Source of the DNA: Kitasatospora sp. GAS204B
Lineage (GTDB): Bacteria > Actinomycetota > Actinomycetes > Streptomycetales > Streptomycetaceae
Direction of reading: 5' to 3'
Length of the DNA: 64,000 bases
Assembly: GCF_029892155.1 (NCBI RefSeq)
Contig: NZ_JARZAG010000028.1
Coordinates: forward strand, 43,159-107,158
Shown: in pieces, positions 25,492 to 34,131 of the stretch
How the letters are laid out: every line of letters begins with the position of its first letter
How positions within the stretch are numbered: position 1 is the first letter of the stretch
Position numbers and translations under genes: made by a program
Notes under the pieces: generated by a model
The model's database searches: none
What the model was told of the DNA's origin: nothing
Seen by the model: only the letters and a program-made list of their open reading frames with translations

Positions 25492-25744
25492 GACTGCTCC
25501 TCGGTGCGCGTGGGAGGGCACCGCCGACGCGTACACCCCGGCGGAGGACATCCATCTGGTCCAACGAGCGGGGCGCCGGGGAATCACGCCCCAACCTTCC
25601 TGCGGTCACGAATCGATGACTCCCCCTCACCGGAAGCAACCGGGGTGCGGATCCTCCCGTCCTAGCCGCATGGCAGACTCCACAGATGCCCGGCGGCCCG
25701 CCCTGGAGCACCGCCGCGATATTCCACCTGGGGGAACTGAACAG
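25492..25744. promoter_or_regulatory. 253-bp divergent promoter region, siderophore operon / protease
   Basis: Should hold promoters for both directions. I looked for the 19-bp iron box bound by DmdR/IdeR regulators (TTAGG...CCTAA type) and found none. No other strong palindrome is visible. Confidence 0.4.
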
Positions 25745-26890
25745 ATGTCACCGATGAACGGCGGAACCCGCCGACGCACCGCGGCCGCCGGCGCCGTGGC
25801 CGCCCTCACCCTCGTCGCGACGGCCGCCTGCGGGTCGAGCGCCACTCCGAAGTCGGCGCCGCCCGCCCCGGTCCGGAGCTCGGCCGCACCGTCCCCGTCG
25901 AACGCCCTCACGCTGCCCGGCGGCCTGGGTCTGCCCAGCCTCGACGACCTGAAGCACTGGAAGCTCTCGGACTGGGACACCTGGGCCAAGCAGCACGCGA
26001 TCCCGCAGGCGGTCAAGGGCATCTGGAACCTGCAGAAGATGCTGCAGGCCAAGCCGAACGACCCGGTCGTCCAGCCGCAGCAGCCCACCAACGGCGGCAC
26101 CGACCCGCTGCCCGCCCCGATCGCGGCCAAGGCGATGACCCACCCGTACACGCCGAACGCGGTGGACGGCAAGGTCTTCTTCGACGTCAGCGCCTCGGAG
26201 CACGCGGTCTGCTCGGCCACCGTGATCTCCGACCCGCAGCACCCGGGCAAGAGCAACCTGATCTGGACGGCCGGGCACTGCATCACCAGCGGGAAGAGCG
26301 GCCAGCAGTACAGCAACATCGCCTTCGTCCCGGCGTTCAACAGCTCCGGCGCGGTCAGCGGCGGCCAGCAGCCCACCAGCCAGAGCCAGTTCGCGCCGTT
26401 CGGCGTCTGGGACGCCACCGCGGCGATCTCCTCGCCGCAGTGGTACGCCGAGGGCTCCGAGACCGGCGGCCCGGCCAGCCAGTACGACTTCGCGATCATC
26501 CGCGTGCAGAACGAGAACAGCGACGGGAAGTCGCTGGAGGAGACGGTCGGCGGTTCGGTCCCGGTCTGGTTCAACGCCCCGCGCGACCAGCTGAAGATCA
26601 CCGCAGTCGGCTACCCGGCCGCCCCGCCCTTCAACGGCATGGAGATGGAGCGCTGCGAGGGGGGCCAGGCCTCCCGGCTCTCCTTCGACCCCGCCCGCCC
26701 GGCGATGGACGTGATCGGCTGCGGCATGACCGCCGGCTCCAGTGGCGGCGGCTGGTTCGCCGTCCACAACGGCAAGCCGGCGCTGGTCAGCAACACCTCG
26801 ATCGGCCCCGAGCAGAGCGGCTGGCTGGCCGGTCCCTACCTCGACGACGTGGCGCAGAGCGCGCTGGACTACATCAGCAAGAAGAACTGA
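25745..26890 (+). CDS. Secreted trypsin-like serine protease lipoprotein
   Basis: Probable cell-surface protease of 381 residues. The N-terminus is basic (GGTRRRT), then hydrophobic, ending at TAAC with Cys29 as the likely lipid anchor. A Pro/Ser-rich tether and a ~70-residue helical spacer follow. Catalytic triad candidates are His178 (WTAGHC), Asp248 (QYDFAII) and Ser333 (GSSGGGW). The start is taken as the ATG at 25745 behind a weak GGGGGA; an ATG at 25754 is also possible. It is divergent from the siderophore operon and terminates against hflX. Substrate unknown. Confidence 0.87.
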   Translation: MSPMNGGTRRRTAAAGAVAALTLVATAACGSSATPKSAPPAPVRSSAAPSPSNALTLPGGLGLPSLDDLKHWKLSDWDTWAKQHAIPQAVKGIWNLQKMLQAKPNDPVVQPQQPTNGGTDPLPAPIAAKAMTHPYTPNAVDGKVFFDVSASEHAVCSATVISDPQHPGKSNLIWTAGHCITSGKSGQQYSNIAFVPAFNSSGAVSGGQQPTSQSQFAPFGVWDATAAISSPQWYAEGSETGGPASQYDFAIIRVQNENSDGKSLEETVGGSVPVWFNAPRDQLKITAVGYPAAPPFNGMEMERCEGGQASRLSFDPARPAMDVIGCGMTAGSSGGGWFAVHNGKPALVSNTSIGPEQSGWLAGPYLDDVAQSALDYISKKN

Positions 26891-26913
26891 CGCCCCACAG
26901 CGAGTCTTGACAT

Positions 26914-26946
26914 GCGAAGGGCCCCGGGAGACCCGGGGCCCTTCGC
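26914..26946. terminator. Bidirectional terminator between protease gene and hflX
   Basis: A perfect 15-bp stem (26914-26928 with 26932-26946) closed by a 3-nt AGA loop. It lies between two convergent stops. Confidence 0.93.
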
Positions 26947-26975
26947 GTATCGCTCAGTGCTCATCGCGGCGTCGC

Positions 26976-28493
26976 TCAGTGCTGCACGGCCACCGCGTAG
27001 CGCTCCAGCTCGGCGGCCAGCTCGGCCGCCACCTTGGCCCGCAGCAGCGTGCCCTCGCCGGTGTGCTCGGTCTCCAGCAGCTCGCCCTCGGCGTGCACCC
27101 GGGAGACCAGGTCGCCCCGGGTGTACGGGACCAGCGCCTGGACCTCGACGGCCGGGCGCGGCAGCTCCTGGTCGATCAGCTTGAGCAGCTCGTCGATCCC
27201 CTGGCCGGAGCGGGCCGAGACCACGATGGCGTGCGGCTCGCGGCGCAGCAGCCGCTGCAGCACGTGCGGATCGGCGGCGTCGGCCTTGTTGATCACCACG
27301 ATCTCCGGCACGTGCTGCGCCTCGACCGAGACGATCACCTCACGGACCGCCGCGAGCTGGGTCTCCGGCTCGGGGTGCGAGCCGTCCACCACGTGCAGGA
27401 TCAGGTCGGCGTCGGCGACCTCCTCCATGGTCGAGCGGAAGGCCTCGACCAGGTGGTGCGGCAGGTGCCGGACGAAACCGACCGTGTCGGCCAGCGTGTA
27501 GAGCCGCCCGCCGGGGGTGGTGGCCCGGCGCACCGTCGGGTCCAGGGTGGCGAACAGCGCGTTCTCCACCAGGACGCCGGCGCCGGTGAGCCGGTTGAGC
27601 AGCGAGGACTTGCCGGCGTTGGTGTAACCGGCGATCGCGACCGAGGGCACCTGGTGGCGCTTGCGCTCCTGGCGCTTGGTGTCCCGGCCCTTCTTCATGT
27701 CGGCGATCTCCCGGCGGAGCTTCGCCATCTTCTCGCGGATCCGCCGCCGGTCGGTCTCGATCTTGGTCTCACCGGGACCACGGGTGGCCATTCCGCCGCC
27801 CGAGGAGCCGGCGCCACCGCCACCCATCTGCCGGGAGAGCGACTGACCCCAGCCGCGCAGGCGCGGCAGCATGTACTGCATCTGCGCCAGCGAGACCTGG
27901 GCCTTGCCCTCCCGGGACTTGGCGTGCTGGGCGAAGATGTCGAGGATCAGCGCGGTCCGGTCGACCACCTTGACCTTCACCACGTCCTCGAGGTGGATCA
28001 GCTGACCAGGCGTCAGCTCACCGTCGCAGACCACGGTGTCGGCGCCGGTGGCGGCGACGATGTCACGCAGCTCCTTGGCCTTGCCGGAGCCGATGTAGGT
28101 GGCGGCGTCCGGCTTGTCGCGGCGCTGGATCACCCCGTCGAGCACCTGGGAGCCGGCGGTCTCGGCGAGGGCGGCGAGCTCGGCGAGCGAGTTCTCGGCC
28201 TCCTCGGCGGTGCCGTCGGTCCAGACGCCCACCAGCACCACGCGCTCCAGGCGCAGCTGGCGGTACTCGACCTCGGTGACGTCCTCGAGCTCGGTGGACA
28301 GGCCCGCCACTCGACGGAGCGCTGCGCGCTCGCTGCGGTCGTACTGGTCACCGTCGTAGTTGTGGCCGAAGTCCTCGTCGATCACCGCGAGGTCTTCGTC
28401 CATCAGGGCTTCGGCCCGGAGGTCAGCGGGACGGCGAGCGCTGCGGCCGGCGGTCTCGCTGGAAAATTCGCGGTCTTCGAACGTGGAGGTCAT
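26976..28493 (-). CDS. hflX: GTPase HflX
   Basis: Ribosome-associated GTPase that splits stalled or stressed ribosomes, 505 residues. An acidic N-terminal extension of ~75 residues precedes the HflX domain (ERVVLVGVWTDG). The Gly-rich linker GGGGAGSSGGG and the coiled REKMAKLRREIADMKK follow. The G domain shows G1 GYTNAGKSS, G3 DTVGFVRHLPHHL and G4 NKADA. The start at 28493 suits homologues. It lies 30 bp downstream of the RelA/SpoT homologue on the same strand, so the two are likely one transcript. Confidence 0.96.
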   Translation of the reverse strand: MTSTFEDREFSSETAGRSARRPADLRAEALMDEDLAVIDEDFGHNYDGDQYDRSERAALRRVAGLSTELEDVTEVEYRQLRLERVVLVGVWTDGTAEEAENSLAELAALAETAGSQVLDGVIQRRDKPDAATYIGSGKAKELRDIVAATGADTVVCDGELTPGQLIHLEDVVKVKVVDRTALILDIFAQHAKSREGKAQVSLAQMQYMLPRLRGWGQSLSRQMGGGGAGSSGGGMATRGPGETKIETDRRRIREKMAKLRREIADMKKGRDTKRQERKRHQVPSVAIAGYTNAGKSSLLNRLTGAGVLVENALFATLDPTVRRATTPGGRLYTLADTVGFVRHLPHHLVEAFRSTMEEVADADLILHVVDGSHPEPETQLAAVREVIVSVEAQHVPEIVVINKADAADPHVLQRLLRREPHAIVVSARSGQGIDELLKLIDQELPRPAVEVQALVPYTRGDLVSRVHAEGELLETEHTGEGTLLRAKVAAELAAELERYAVAVQH

Positions 28494-28523
28494 CGTGTCC
28501 TTAGGGTATCGACAGGCTACGGA

Positions 28524-31061
28524 TCAAGGTTTTTCGGGCTGCCCGTCCACTGCGCTCAACGCGGCGGACCGGTCCCGCATTCCCTTCGATGGTCGCACGG
28601 GCCCGGGGGCCTGGTCATCAGCATTTCCGGCCGCCCGGGAGTTCGGCCGCAACCGGGGCGGGCGCGGGGCCTCCAGCCCGGGGCGGCGGACGTCGTAGAC
28701 CCCGGAGACCCGCAGCATGGCGCGCATCACCACGGGCAGCGTCGCGGCCCTGGGCAGCTCCACCGTGTAGGTGTGCCGGACCCGCAGCTCCTGGGGCGGT
28801 TCGACCACCGCGGAGACGATGTCGAGCCCGGTGGCCGACATCGCGGCGGTCAGGTCGGCGAGCAGCCCGGGCCGGTTCAGCGCCTCGGCCTGCAGCGTGA
28901 CCCGGAACGGCGCCGGCGCCCCGGTGGCCGCCGCACCGGCCTCCGGCGACCAGTCCAGCTGCACCGGGCCGCGCCCCGAGCCGCGCATCCGCTCACCGGT
29001 GGGGCAGTCGGTGCGGTGCACCGCGATCGAGCCGCCGCGGATCTGGAAGCCGGTCACCCGGTCCGGCGGCACCGGGGTGCAGCAGCGGGCCAGCCGCACG
29101 GCCGCCCCGGGGTGGCCGGGAGCGACCACCAGCCGGCCGTGGCCGCCGGCCGGTCTCGCGGTCGCCGGGCGCTCGACCGCGCCGTGCGGCGCGGGCGGTG
29201 CCGACGGCGCGCCCTGGCCGGCCGGGGGCACCTGGGCGGCATCGACGACATGGGCTGCCTCGACGGAAGCGACGGAATCGACGGCATGGACCGCCTGGCC
29301 GGCCGGCTCAGGGCGGGCGTGACCGGCCAGCCAGCGCTCGATCGCGATCCGGGCCCCCGGCGTGTGCGCGAACTCCAGCCACTGCGGGCTCGGCCCGGTC
29401 GGCTCCGGGCCGCCGGGGCCACCGCCCGGCTCGGTCAGGATGCCCACCACATCGCCGTCCGCCAGCGCGGTGGCCAAGGCCACCAGCCGCCCGTTCACCC
29501 GGGCGCCGATACATCGGTGCCCGATCTCCTCGCCGAGCTGGTAGGCGGCGTCGACGCAGCTGGCCCCGACCGGCAGCACCAGGGTGGCGCCCTCCTCGGT
29601 GACGGCGGTGATCTCCCCGTCGTCGGACAGGTCGGCGGTCAGGGTCGACCAGAAGGCGTCCGGATCGGGGGTCTCCTGCTGCCACTCCAGCAGCCGGCTG
29701 AGCCAGCCGGGGCGGGCCGGGTCGGTGCCGTCCAGCTCGTCGCGCCCGGTCTGGTCCGCGCCGGCCTGGTGCGGACTGCCGAGCGCGACCACGCCGAACT
29801 CGGCGATCCGGTGCATCCGGGGCGTGCGGACCAGCACCTCGACCAGCGCGCCGTCCACCGAGACCGCGGTGTGCAGCGACTGGTACAGGTTGAACTTGGG
29901 CGCGGCCACGAAGTCCTTGAACTCGCCGGGCAGCGGGGTCCAGCAGGTGTGCAGCTCACCGAGGACCGCGTAGCAGTCGGCGGTCTCCTCGACCACGACC
30001 AGCAGCCGGGCCAGGTCGGCCGGGTGCGGGCGCCCCACCAGGCCGACCGGGCCGCTCGGGCCGCGGCGCAGCAGCGCCCGGTGCACCGAGACGCAGTGCC
30101 TGGGCCGCACGGTGACCTCGCCCGACACCCCGGACTCGGCCAGCTGCCGGCGCAGCGCGGCGGCGAACGGGCTGAGCAGCGCGTCCTGGGCGGCCTCCTG
30201 GGCAGCGATCAGCGCCCTGGTCCTGGCGTACTCCTCGGGGTGGAGGGTGGCGAAGACGATGTCCTCCAGCTCCGTCTTGACCACCTGGATGCCCAGCCGC
30301 TCGGCCAGCGGGATCAGCACGTCCCGGGTGACCTTGGCGATCCTGACCTGGCTGGCCGGCTTCATGTGACGGATCGTCCGCATGTTGTGCAGCCGGTCCG
30401 CCAGCTTGATCACCATGACCCGCACGTCGTCGCCGGTGGCGACCAGCATCTTGCGGAACGTTTCCGCCTCCGCCGCCGCACCGAAGTCCACCTTCTCCAG
30501 CTTGGTCACGCCGTCCACCAGGTAGGCGACCTCGGGACCGTAGGCGGCGGCGACCTGATCCAGCGTCACCTCGGTGTCCTCGACCGTGTCGTGCAGCAGC
30601 GAGGCGACCAGGGTGGTGGTCTCGGCGCCGAGCTGGGCCAGGATCATGGTGACGGCGAGCGGGTGGGTGATGTAGGGCTCGCCGCTCTTGCGCTTCTGGC
30701 CCCGGTGGCTCTCCTCGGCCGTCCGGTAGGCGCGGCTGAGCAGCGCGAGGTCGGCCTGCGGATGGTGGCGCCGGTGGGCCTGCACCAGCGGCTCGATCGC
30801 GTCCGGCACCGGGGGGCGCCCGGTGGCCAGCAGGGCGGCCCGCCCGGCCCGGCCGAGGGCGGCCCGCCCCAGCAGCCGCCGTCCGGGTGACGGCGACTCA
30901 GGTGACGTCGGCTCAGGCGGCGGCGGCACCGGCGAGGGCGCGGAATCGACGGGCGGCGATCCGACCGAGCGCCCCGCGAGGCGACCCGGACCTGTTGACG
31001 GAGCCTCAGATGTCACAGGTGACAGGGCCTGGCCGGTTGGCCGGCCGGTCTCGACAGTCAT
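28524..31061 (-). CDS. RelA/SpoT homologue (RshA-like)
   Basis: Long RSH protein of 845 residues. Domains in order: a ~75-residue disordered Pro/Ser-rich N-terminus, the HD hydrolase domain (YITHPLAV, LLHDTVEDT, LADRLHNMRT), a synthetase domain, TGS, an inserted Pro/Ala-rich stretch, and a C-terminal ACT domain (RPGLLADLTAAMSATGLDIV). The hydrolase motifs are intact. The synthetase domain keeps KFNLYQSLHTAV, but its G-loop reads RPRHCVSVHRAL and the usual DLxGxR is DLARLL, so synthesis may be weak or lost. The ATG has GGAGG upstream. It resembles the second, non-RelA RSH of S. coelicolor by position between hflX and dapF. Confidence 0.92.
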   Translation of the reverse strand: MTVETGRPTGQALSPVTSEAPSTGPGRLAGRSVGSPPVDSAPSPVPPPPEPTSPESPSPGRRLLGRAALGRAGRAALLATGRPPVPDAIEPLVQAHRRHHPQADLALLSRAYRTAEESHRGQKRKSGEPYITHPLAVTMILAQLGAETTTLVASLLHDTVEDTEVTLDQVAAAYGPEVAYLVDGVTKLEKVDFGAAAEAETFRKMLVATGDDVRVMVIKLADRLHNMRTIRHMKPASQVRIAKVTRDVLIPLAERLGIQVVKTELEDIVFATLHPEEYARTRALIAAQEAAQDALLSPFAAALRRQLAESGVSGEVTVRPRHCVSVHRALLRRGPSGPVGLVGRPHPADLARLLVVVEETADCYAVLGELHTCWTPLPGEFKDFVAAPKFNLYQSLHTAVSVDGALVEVLVRTPRMHRIAEFGVVALGSPHQAGADQTGRDELDGTDPARPGWLSRLLEWQQETPDPDAFWSTLTADLSDDGEITAVTEEGATLVLPVGASCVDAAYQLGEEIGHRCIGARVNGRLVALATALADGDVVGILTEPGGGPGGPEPTGPSPQWLEFAHTPGARIAIERWLAGHARPEPAGQAVHAVDSVASVEAAHVVDAAQVPPAGQGAPSAPPAPHGAVERPATARPAGGHGRLVVAPGHPGAAVRLARCCTPVPPDRVTGFQIRGGSIAVHRTDCPTGERMRGSGRGPVQLDWSPEAGAAATGAPAPFRVTLQAEALNRPGLLADLTAAMSATGLDIVSAVVEPPQELRVRHTYTVELPRAATLPVVMRAMLRVSGVYDVRRPGLEAPRPPRLRPNSRAAGNADDQAPGPVRPSKGMRDRSAALSAVDGQPEKP

Positions 31062-31258
31062 GGCAACCTCCGGCAGCGAGCACCGGAGCGGCGGCTGCCC
31101 CGGTGGTCCATGCTACCGAGCACAACACGTTCCGCGAGGCCCTGCTTCCGCTCTGTCAGGGAGATCACTCGAACGGGCGGATTGAGCTCCACCCGGAACG
31201 GGGAAAGGGGCCGCCCACCCCCACTACCCCACCCCATGCCCAGCCCCCTGACGGGACC

Positions 31259-32146
31259 TCAGAGCCAGCCGGGCTCGAGCACCCCGGCGGCCACGATCAC
31301 CGCCGCCCCGGTCATCTCGACCCGTCCGTCCGGGTGTTCGGCGATCACCAGCCGCCCGCCGGGCAGGTCCACCGTGATGCTGACCGGCTCACCGGTGACC
31401 GCCGGGTCGATCCCGGCCCGCCGGGCCGCGGCCACCGCCACCGCGCAGGCGCCCGTCCCGCAGGAGCGGGTCTCGCCCGAGCCGCGCTCGTGCACCCGCA
31501 TCGCGACGTGCCGCTCGCCCCGGTCCACCACGAACTCGACGTTGACGCCCTCCGGGTAGGCCCCGGCCGGGCTGACCTCGGGCGCGGTGAACAGGTTGCC
31601 GGCCTCGGCGAGATCGGCCACGAAGGCCACCGCGTGCGGGTTGCCCATGTTGACGTTGCGGGCCGGCCAGTGCCGCTCCCCCACCGCCACCTCGATGCCC
31701 TCGGTGCCCGGCAGCACCGCCCGGCCCATGTCCACGGTGACCTCACCGGGCGTGCCGTCCGGGCCGTCCTCGGCGATCAGCACCTGCCGCACCCCGGCCC
31801 GGGTGGCGACCGCGAGCGGTCCGGGCTTGGCCAGCCCGGCGTGCACCAGGTAGCGGGCGAAGACCCGGACCCCGTTGCCGCACATCTCGGCGATGCTGCC
31901 GTCAGCGTTGCGGTAGTCCATGAACCACTCGGCCTCCGCGGCCTGGGCCGCCGCGGCCTCGTCGCGGGCCGAACGGACCACCCGCAGCACACCGTCGGCG
32001 CCGATCCCGGCCCGGCGGTCGCAGAGTCGGGCCACCTCGGCCGGACCCAGGCGCAGCGCGCCGTCCAGGTCGGGGAGGATGACGAAGTCGTTCTCGGTGC
32101 CGTGGCCCTTGAGGAAGGGCAGGCCCTGCGGGGTCGGTGCGCTCAT
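31259..32146 (-). CDS. dapF: Diaminopimelate epimerase
   Basis: Converts LL- to meso-diaminopimelate for lysine and peptidoglycan. In streptomycetes the wall contains the LL form, so the enzyme mainly serves lysine synthesis. It has 295 residues. The two catalytic cysteines are Cys89 (EMCGNGVR) and Cys229 (RSCGTGACA). The N-terminal KGHGTENDFV is a typical start region of the family in actinobacteria. It lies ~200 bp downstream of which no terminator was found before the RSH gene; upstream is a 33-bp gap to a membrane protein gene end. Confidence 0.96.
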   Translation of the reverse strand: MSAPTPQGLPFLKGHGTENDFVILPDLDGALRLGPAEVARLCDRRAGIGADGVLRVVRSARDEAAAAQAAEAEWFMDYRNADGSIAEMCGNGVRVFARYLVHAGLAKPGPLAVATRAGVRQVLIAEDGPDGTPGEVTVDMGRAVLPGTEGIEVAVGERHWPARNVNMGNPHAVAFVADLAEAGNLFTAPEVSPAGAYPEGVNVEFVVDRGERHVAMRVHERGSGETRSCGTGACAVAVAAARRAGIDPAVTGEPVSITVDLPGGRLVIAEHPDGRVEMTGAAVIVAAGVLEPGWL

Positions 32147-32179
32147 ACTGCGATCGTACTGACCGGGCGCCGGCGGCGA

Positions 32180-32791
32180 TCAGCCGCGCAGCTGAACGAC
32201 CCGCCAGACGGCGAGGGCGAAGGCCACGCACGCGATCAGGGTGTAGGCGGCGATGGCCTGCCAGGCCGCCCGCCGTCCCGAGCCGCGCCGGGGCAGGCCG
32301 GGCCAGGCGTAACCGGCCTTGCGGGCCGCCATCGCGCCCCAGCCCATCGAGGCCGCGGTGAGCAGCAGGCCGAGCATGGCCACCATCGAGCCGCCGTCGC
32401 CGGACCCGAAGGCGAGCGGGAAGGCGAACATCAGCGAGCCGACCACCCCGATCAGCACGATCGGCAGCAACTGCCACCAGCGCAGCCGGCGGCGCGGGCG
32501 GATCTCGCGTTCGAGGACCGCCTGGTCGGCCGGCGGGCCGAGCGGGAGGTCCGGGTCGGCGGCCAGCAACAGGTCCTCGGCGGACGGCAACGCACCGGCC
32601 GTCAGCAGGTCCTCGGGCGCCAGCGCGGTGGGCGACAGCAGCTCGGGGCGCGGCATGGCGAACGCCTCCTCAGCCAGGTCGGTGACCGAGCCGTGGGCGG
32701 GCTCCGGCTCGTCGAGGCCGTGCGCCGCCCCGGACAGGTCCAGGGCATGGTGCGGGAACTGCTCGGTTTCGGGGCCGGGACCCGTGGACAC
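32180..32791 (-). CDS. Integral membrane protein of unknown function
   Basis: A 203-residue protein starting at the GTG at 32791, behind GGGGAGG. The first ~120 residues are acidic, Pro/Ala-rich and probably cytoplasmic and disordered. A basic RPRRRLRWW patch then leads into three membrane spans (PIVLIGVVGSLMFAFPLA, MVAMLGLLLTAASMGWGAMA and AIAAYTLIACVAFALAVW). No enzyme motif is visible. It is on the same strand as dapF, 33 bp before it, and they may be co-transcribed. Function not assignable. Confidence 0.75.
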   Translation of the reverse strand: MSTGPGPETEQFPHHALDLSGAAHGLDEPEPAHGSVTDLAEEAFAMPRPELLSPTALAPEDLLTAGALPSAEDLLLAADPDLPLGPPADQAVLEREIRPRRRLRWWQLLPIVLIGVVGSLMFAFPLAFGSGDGGSMVAMLGLLLTAASMGWGAMAARKAGYAWPGLPRRGSGRRAAWQAIAAYTLIACVAFALAVWRVVQLRG

Positions 32792-32968
32792 GCGGCCTCC
32801 CCTGACAGTTCGACACGAGCCGGGACTCGCGAACGGATGGGTCCGGCCCGCGCGACCGGCCCCTCTTGCCTCGATAATGGCATGTCCCAACACGCTTACA
32901 GCGCGTAACCCGGGCCGCCGGGTGATCCGTGGCCATGACGTGATCCGGCCGTGATCCCGGCTTCCTCC

Positions 32969-32996
32969 TGCACCTGCACGTGCGAGCGCAGGTGCA
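32969..32996 (-). terminator. Hairpin terminator after miaA
   Basis: TGCACCTGC (32969-32977) pairs with GCAGGTGCA (32988-32996), a perfect 9-bp stem with a 10-nt loop. It lies about 50 nt past the miaA stop and before the next promoter. Confidence 0.7.
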
Positions 32997-33043
32997 CCGG
33001 CAGATGGCCGGATCAGGCGGGCCGACCGGCCGGAATCCGCCGT

Positions 33044-33979
33044 TCAGGCCCCCTGCTCGACCAACTTCAGCGCGCGTTGCAGCAGGTCGGCCGGGTCCGC
33101 TCCGGCGGGCCGATCGAGCCAGTGGATCCGGTCGTCCCGGCGGAACCAGGACTCCTGACGGCGCGCGAACCGCTTGGTGGCGCGCGCCGTCTCGGCCCGC
33201 GCCTCCTCCTCGGTGCACTCGCCCGCGAAGTGCGCCAGCACCTGTTGGTAACCGAGCGCCCGACCCGCCGTCAGCCCCTCGCGCAACCCGCGCGCCTCCA
33301 ACGCCCGTACCTCGTCCAGCAATCCGGCCTGCCACATCCGGTCCACCCGCAGGGTGATCCGCTCGTCCAGCTCCGGCCGGGGCACCGCGACACCGATCTG
33401 CACCGCGTCGTAGACCGCGGTGTTGCTGGGCAGGTTGGCGGTGAACGGACGGCCGGTCAGCTCGATCACCTCCAGCGCCCGCACGATCCGCCGCCCGTTG
33501 CCGACCAGGATGGCGGCCGCGGCCGCCGGGTCGAGCACGGCCAGCCGGGCGTGCAGCGCGGCCGGCCCGTGCTCCGCCAGCTCGTCCTCCAGCCGGCCGC
33601 GCACCGCCGGGTCGGTTCCCGGGAAGTCCATCTCGTCGATCGCCGCGCGCACGTACAACCCCGAGCCGCCGACCAGCACCGGGGGGCGCCCGGCGGCCAA
33701 CAGCCGGTCGATCTCGGCCCGGGCCAGCCGCTGGTACTCGGCCACGCTGGCGGTCTCGGTGACCTCCCAGATGTCCAGCAGGTGGTGCGGGACTCCGGCG
33801 CGCTCGGCGAGGGTGAGCTTGGCGGTACCGATGTCCATGCCCCGGTAGAGCTGCATGGAGTCGGTGTTGATCACCTCGCCGCCGAGTGCCTGGGCCAGCG
33901 CGACGGCCAGGTCGGACTTGCCGGCCGCGGTCGCGCCGACCACCGAGACCACCGGGATACGGGAAAGAGAGCTGCTCAC
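33044..33979 (-). CDS. miaA: tRNA dimethylallyltransferase
   Basis: Adds a dimethylallyl group to A37 of tRNAs that read UNN codons. The product is the substrate of MiaB, encoded 2 kb away. The GTG at 33979 gives 311 residues, the family norm; the longer open frame is not supported. The P-loop is GATAAGKSD near residue 15, followed by NTDSMQLYRGMDIGTAKLT, LVGGSGLYVRA and the tRNA-binding end RFARRQESWFRRD. In Streptomyces this modification affects translation of UUA codons by bldA tRNA, which is relevant to the TTA codons found in this window. Confidence 0.96.
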   Translation of the reverse strand: MSSSLSRIPVVSVVGATAAGKSDLAVALAQALGGEVINTDSMQLYRGMDIGTAKLTLAERAGVPHHLLDIWEVTETASVAEYQRLARAEIDRLLAAGRPPVLVGGSGLYVRAAIDEMDFPGTDPAVRGRLEDELAEHGPAALHARLAVLDPAAAAAILVGNGRRIVRALEVIELTGRPFTANLPSNTAVYDAVQIGVAVPRPELDERITLRVDRMWQAGLLDEVRALEARGLREGLTAGRALGYQQVLAHFAGECTEEEARAETARATKRFARRQESWFRRDDRIHWLDRPAGADPADLLQRALKLVEQGA

Positions 33980-34131
33980 ACCGTCAAGTCTCGCAAAGCG
34001 CGGGCCCCCACCCGAACGGGGGACGTGACCGGCCACCGGCCCGCTCGTTCCCCGGATGGGCGGCACCCTGCACCGGCTCGCCGCAGAACCGGCCCCGGGT
34101 CCGCCGCAGACCGCGTAGGTTGGGAGAAGAT

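Noticed and set aside
26742..30890. A very long + strand open frame antisense to hflX and the RSH gene
   Set aside because: It mirrors minus-strand genes with clear domains; such antisense frames are common at this GC content.
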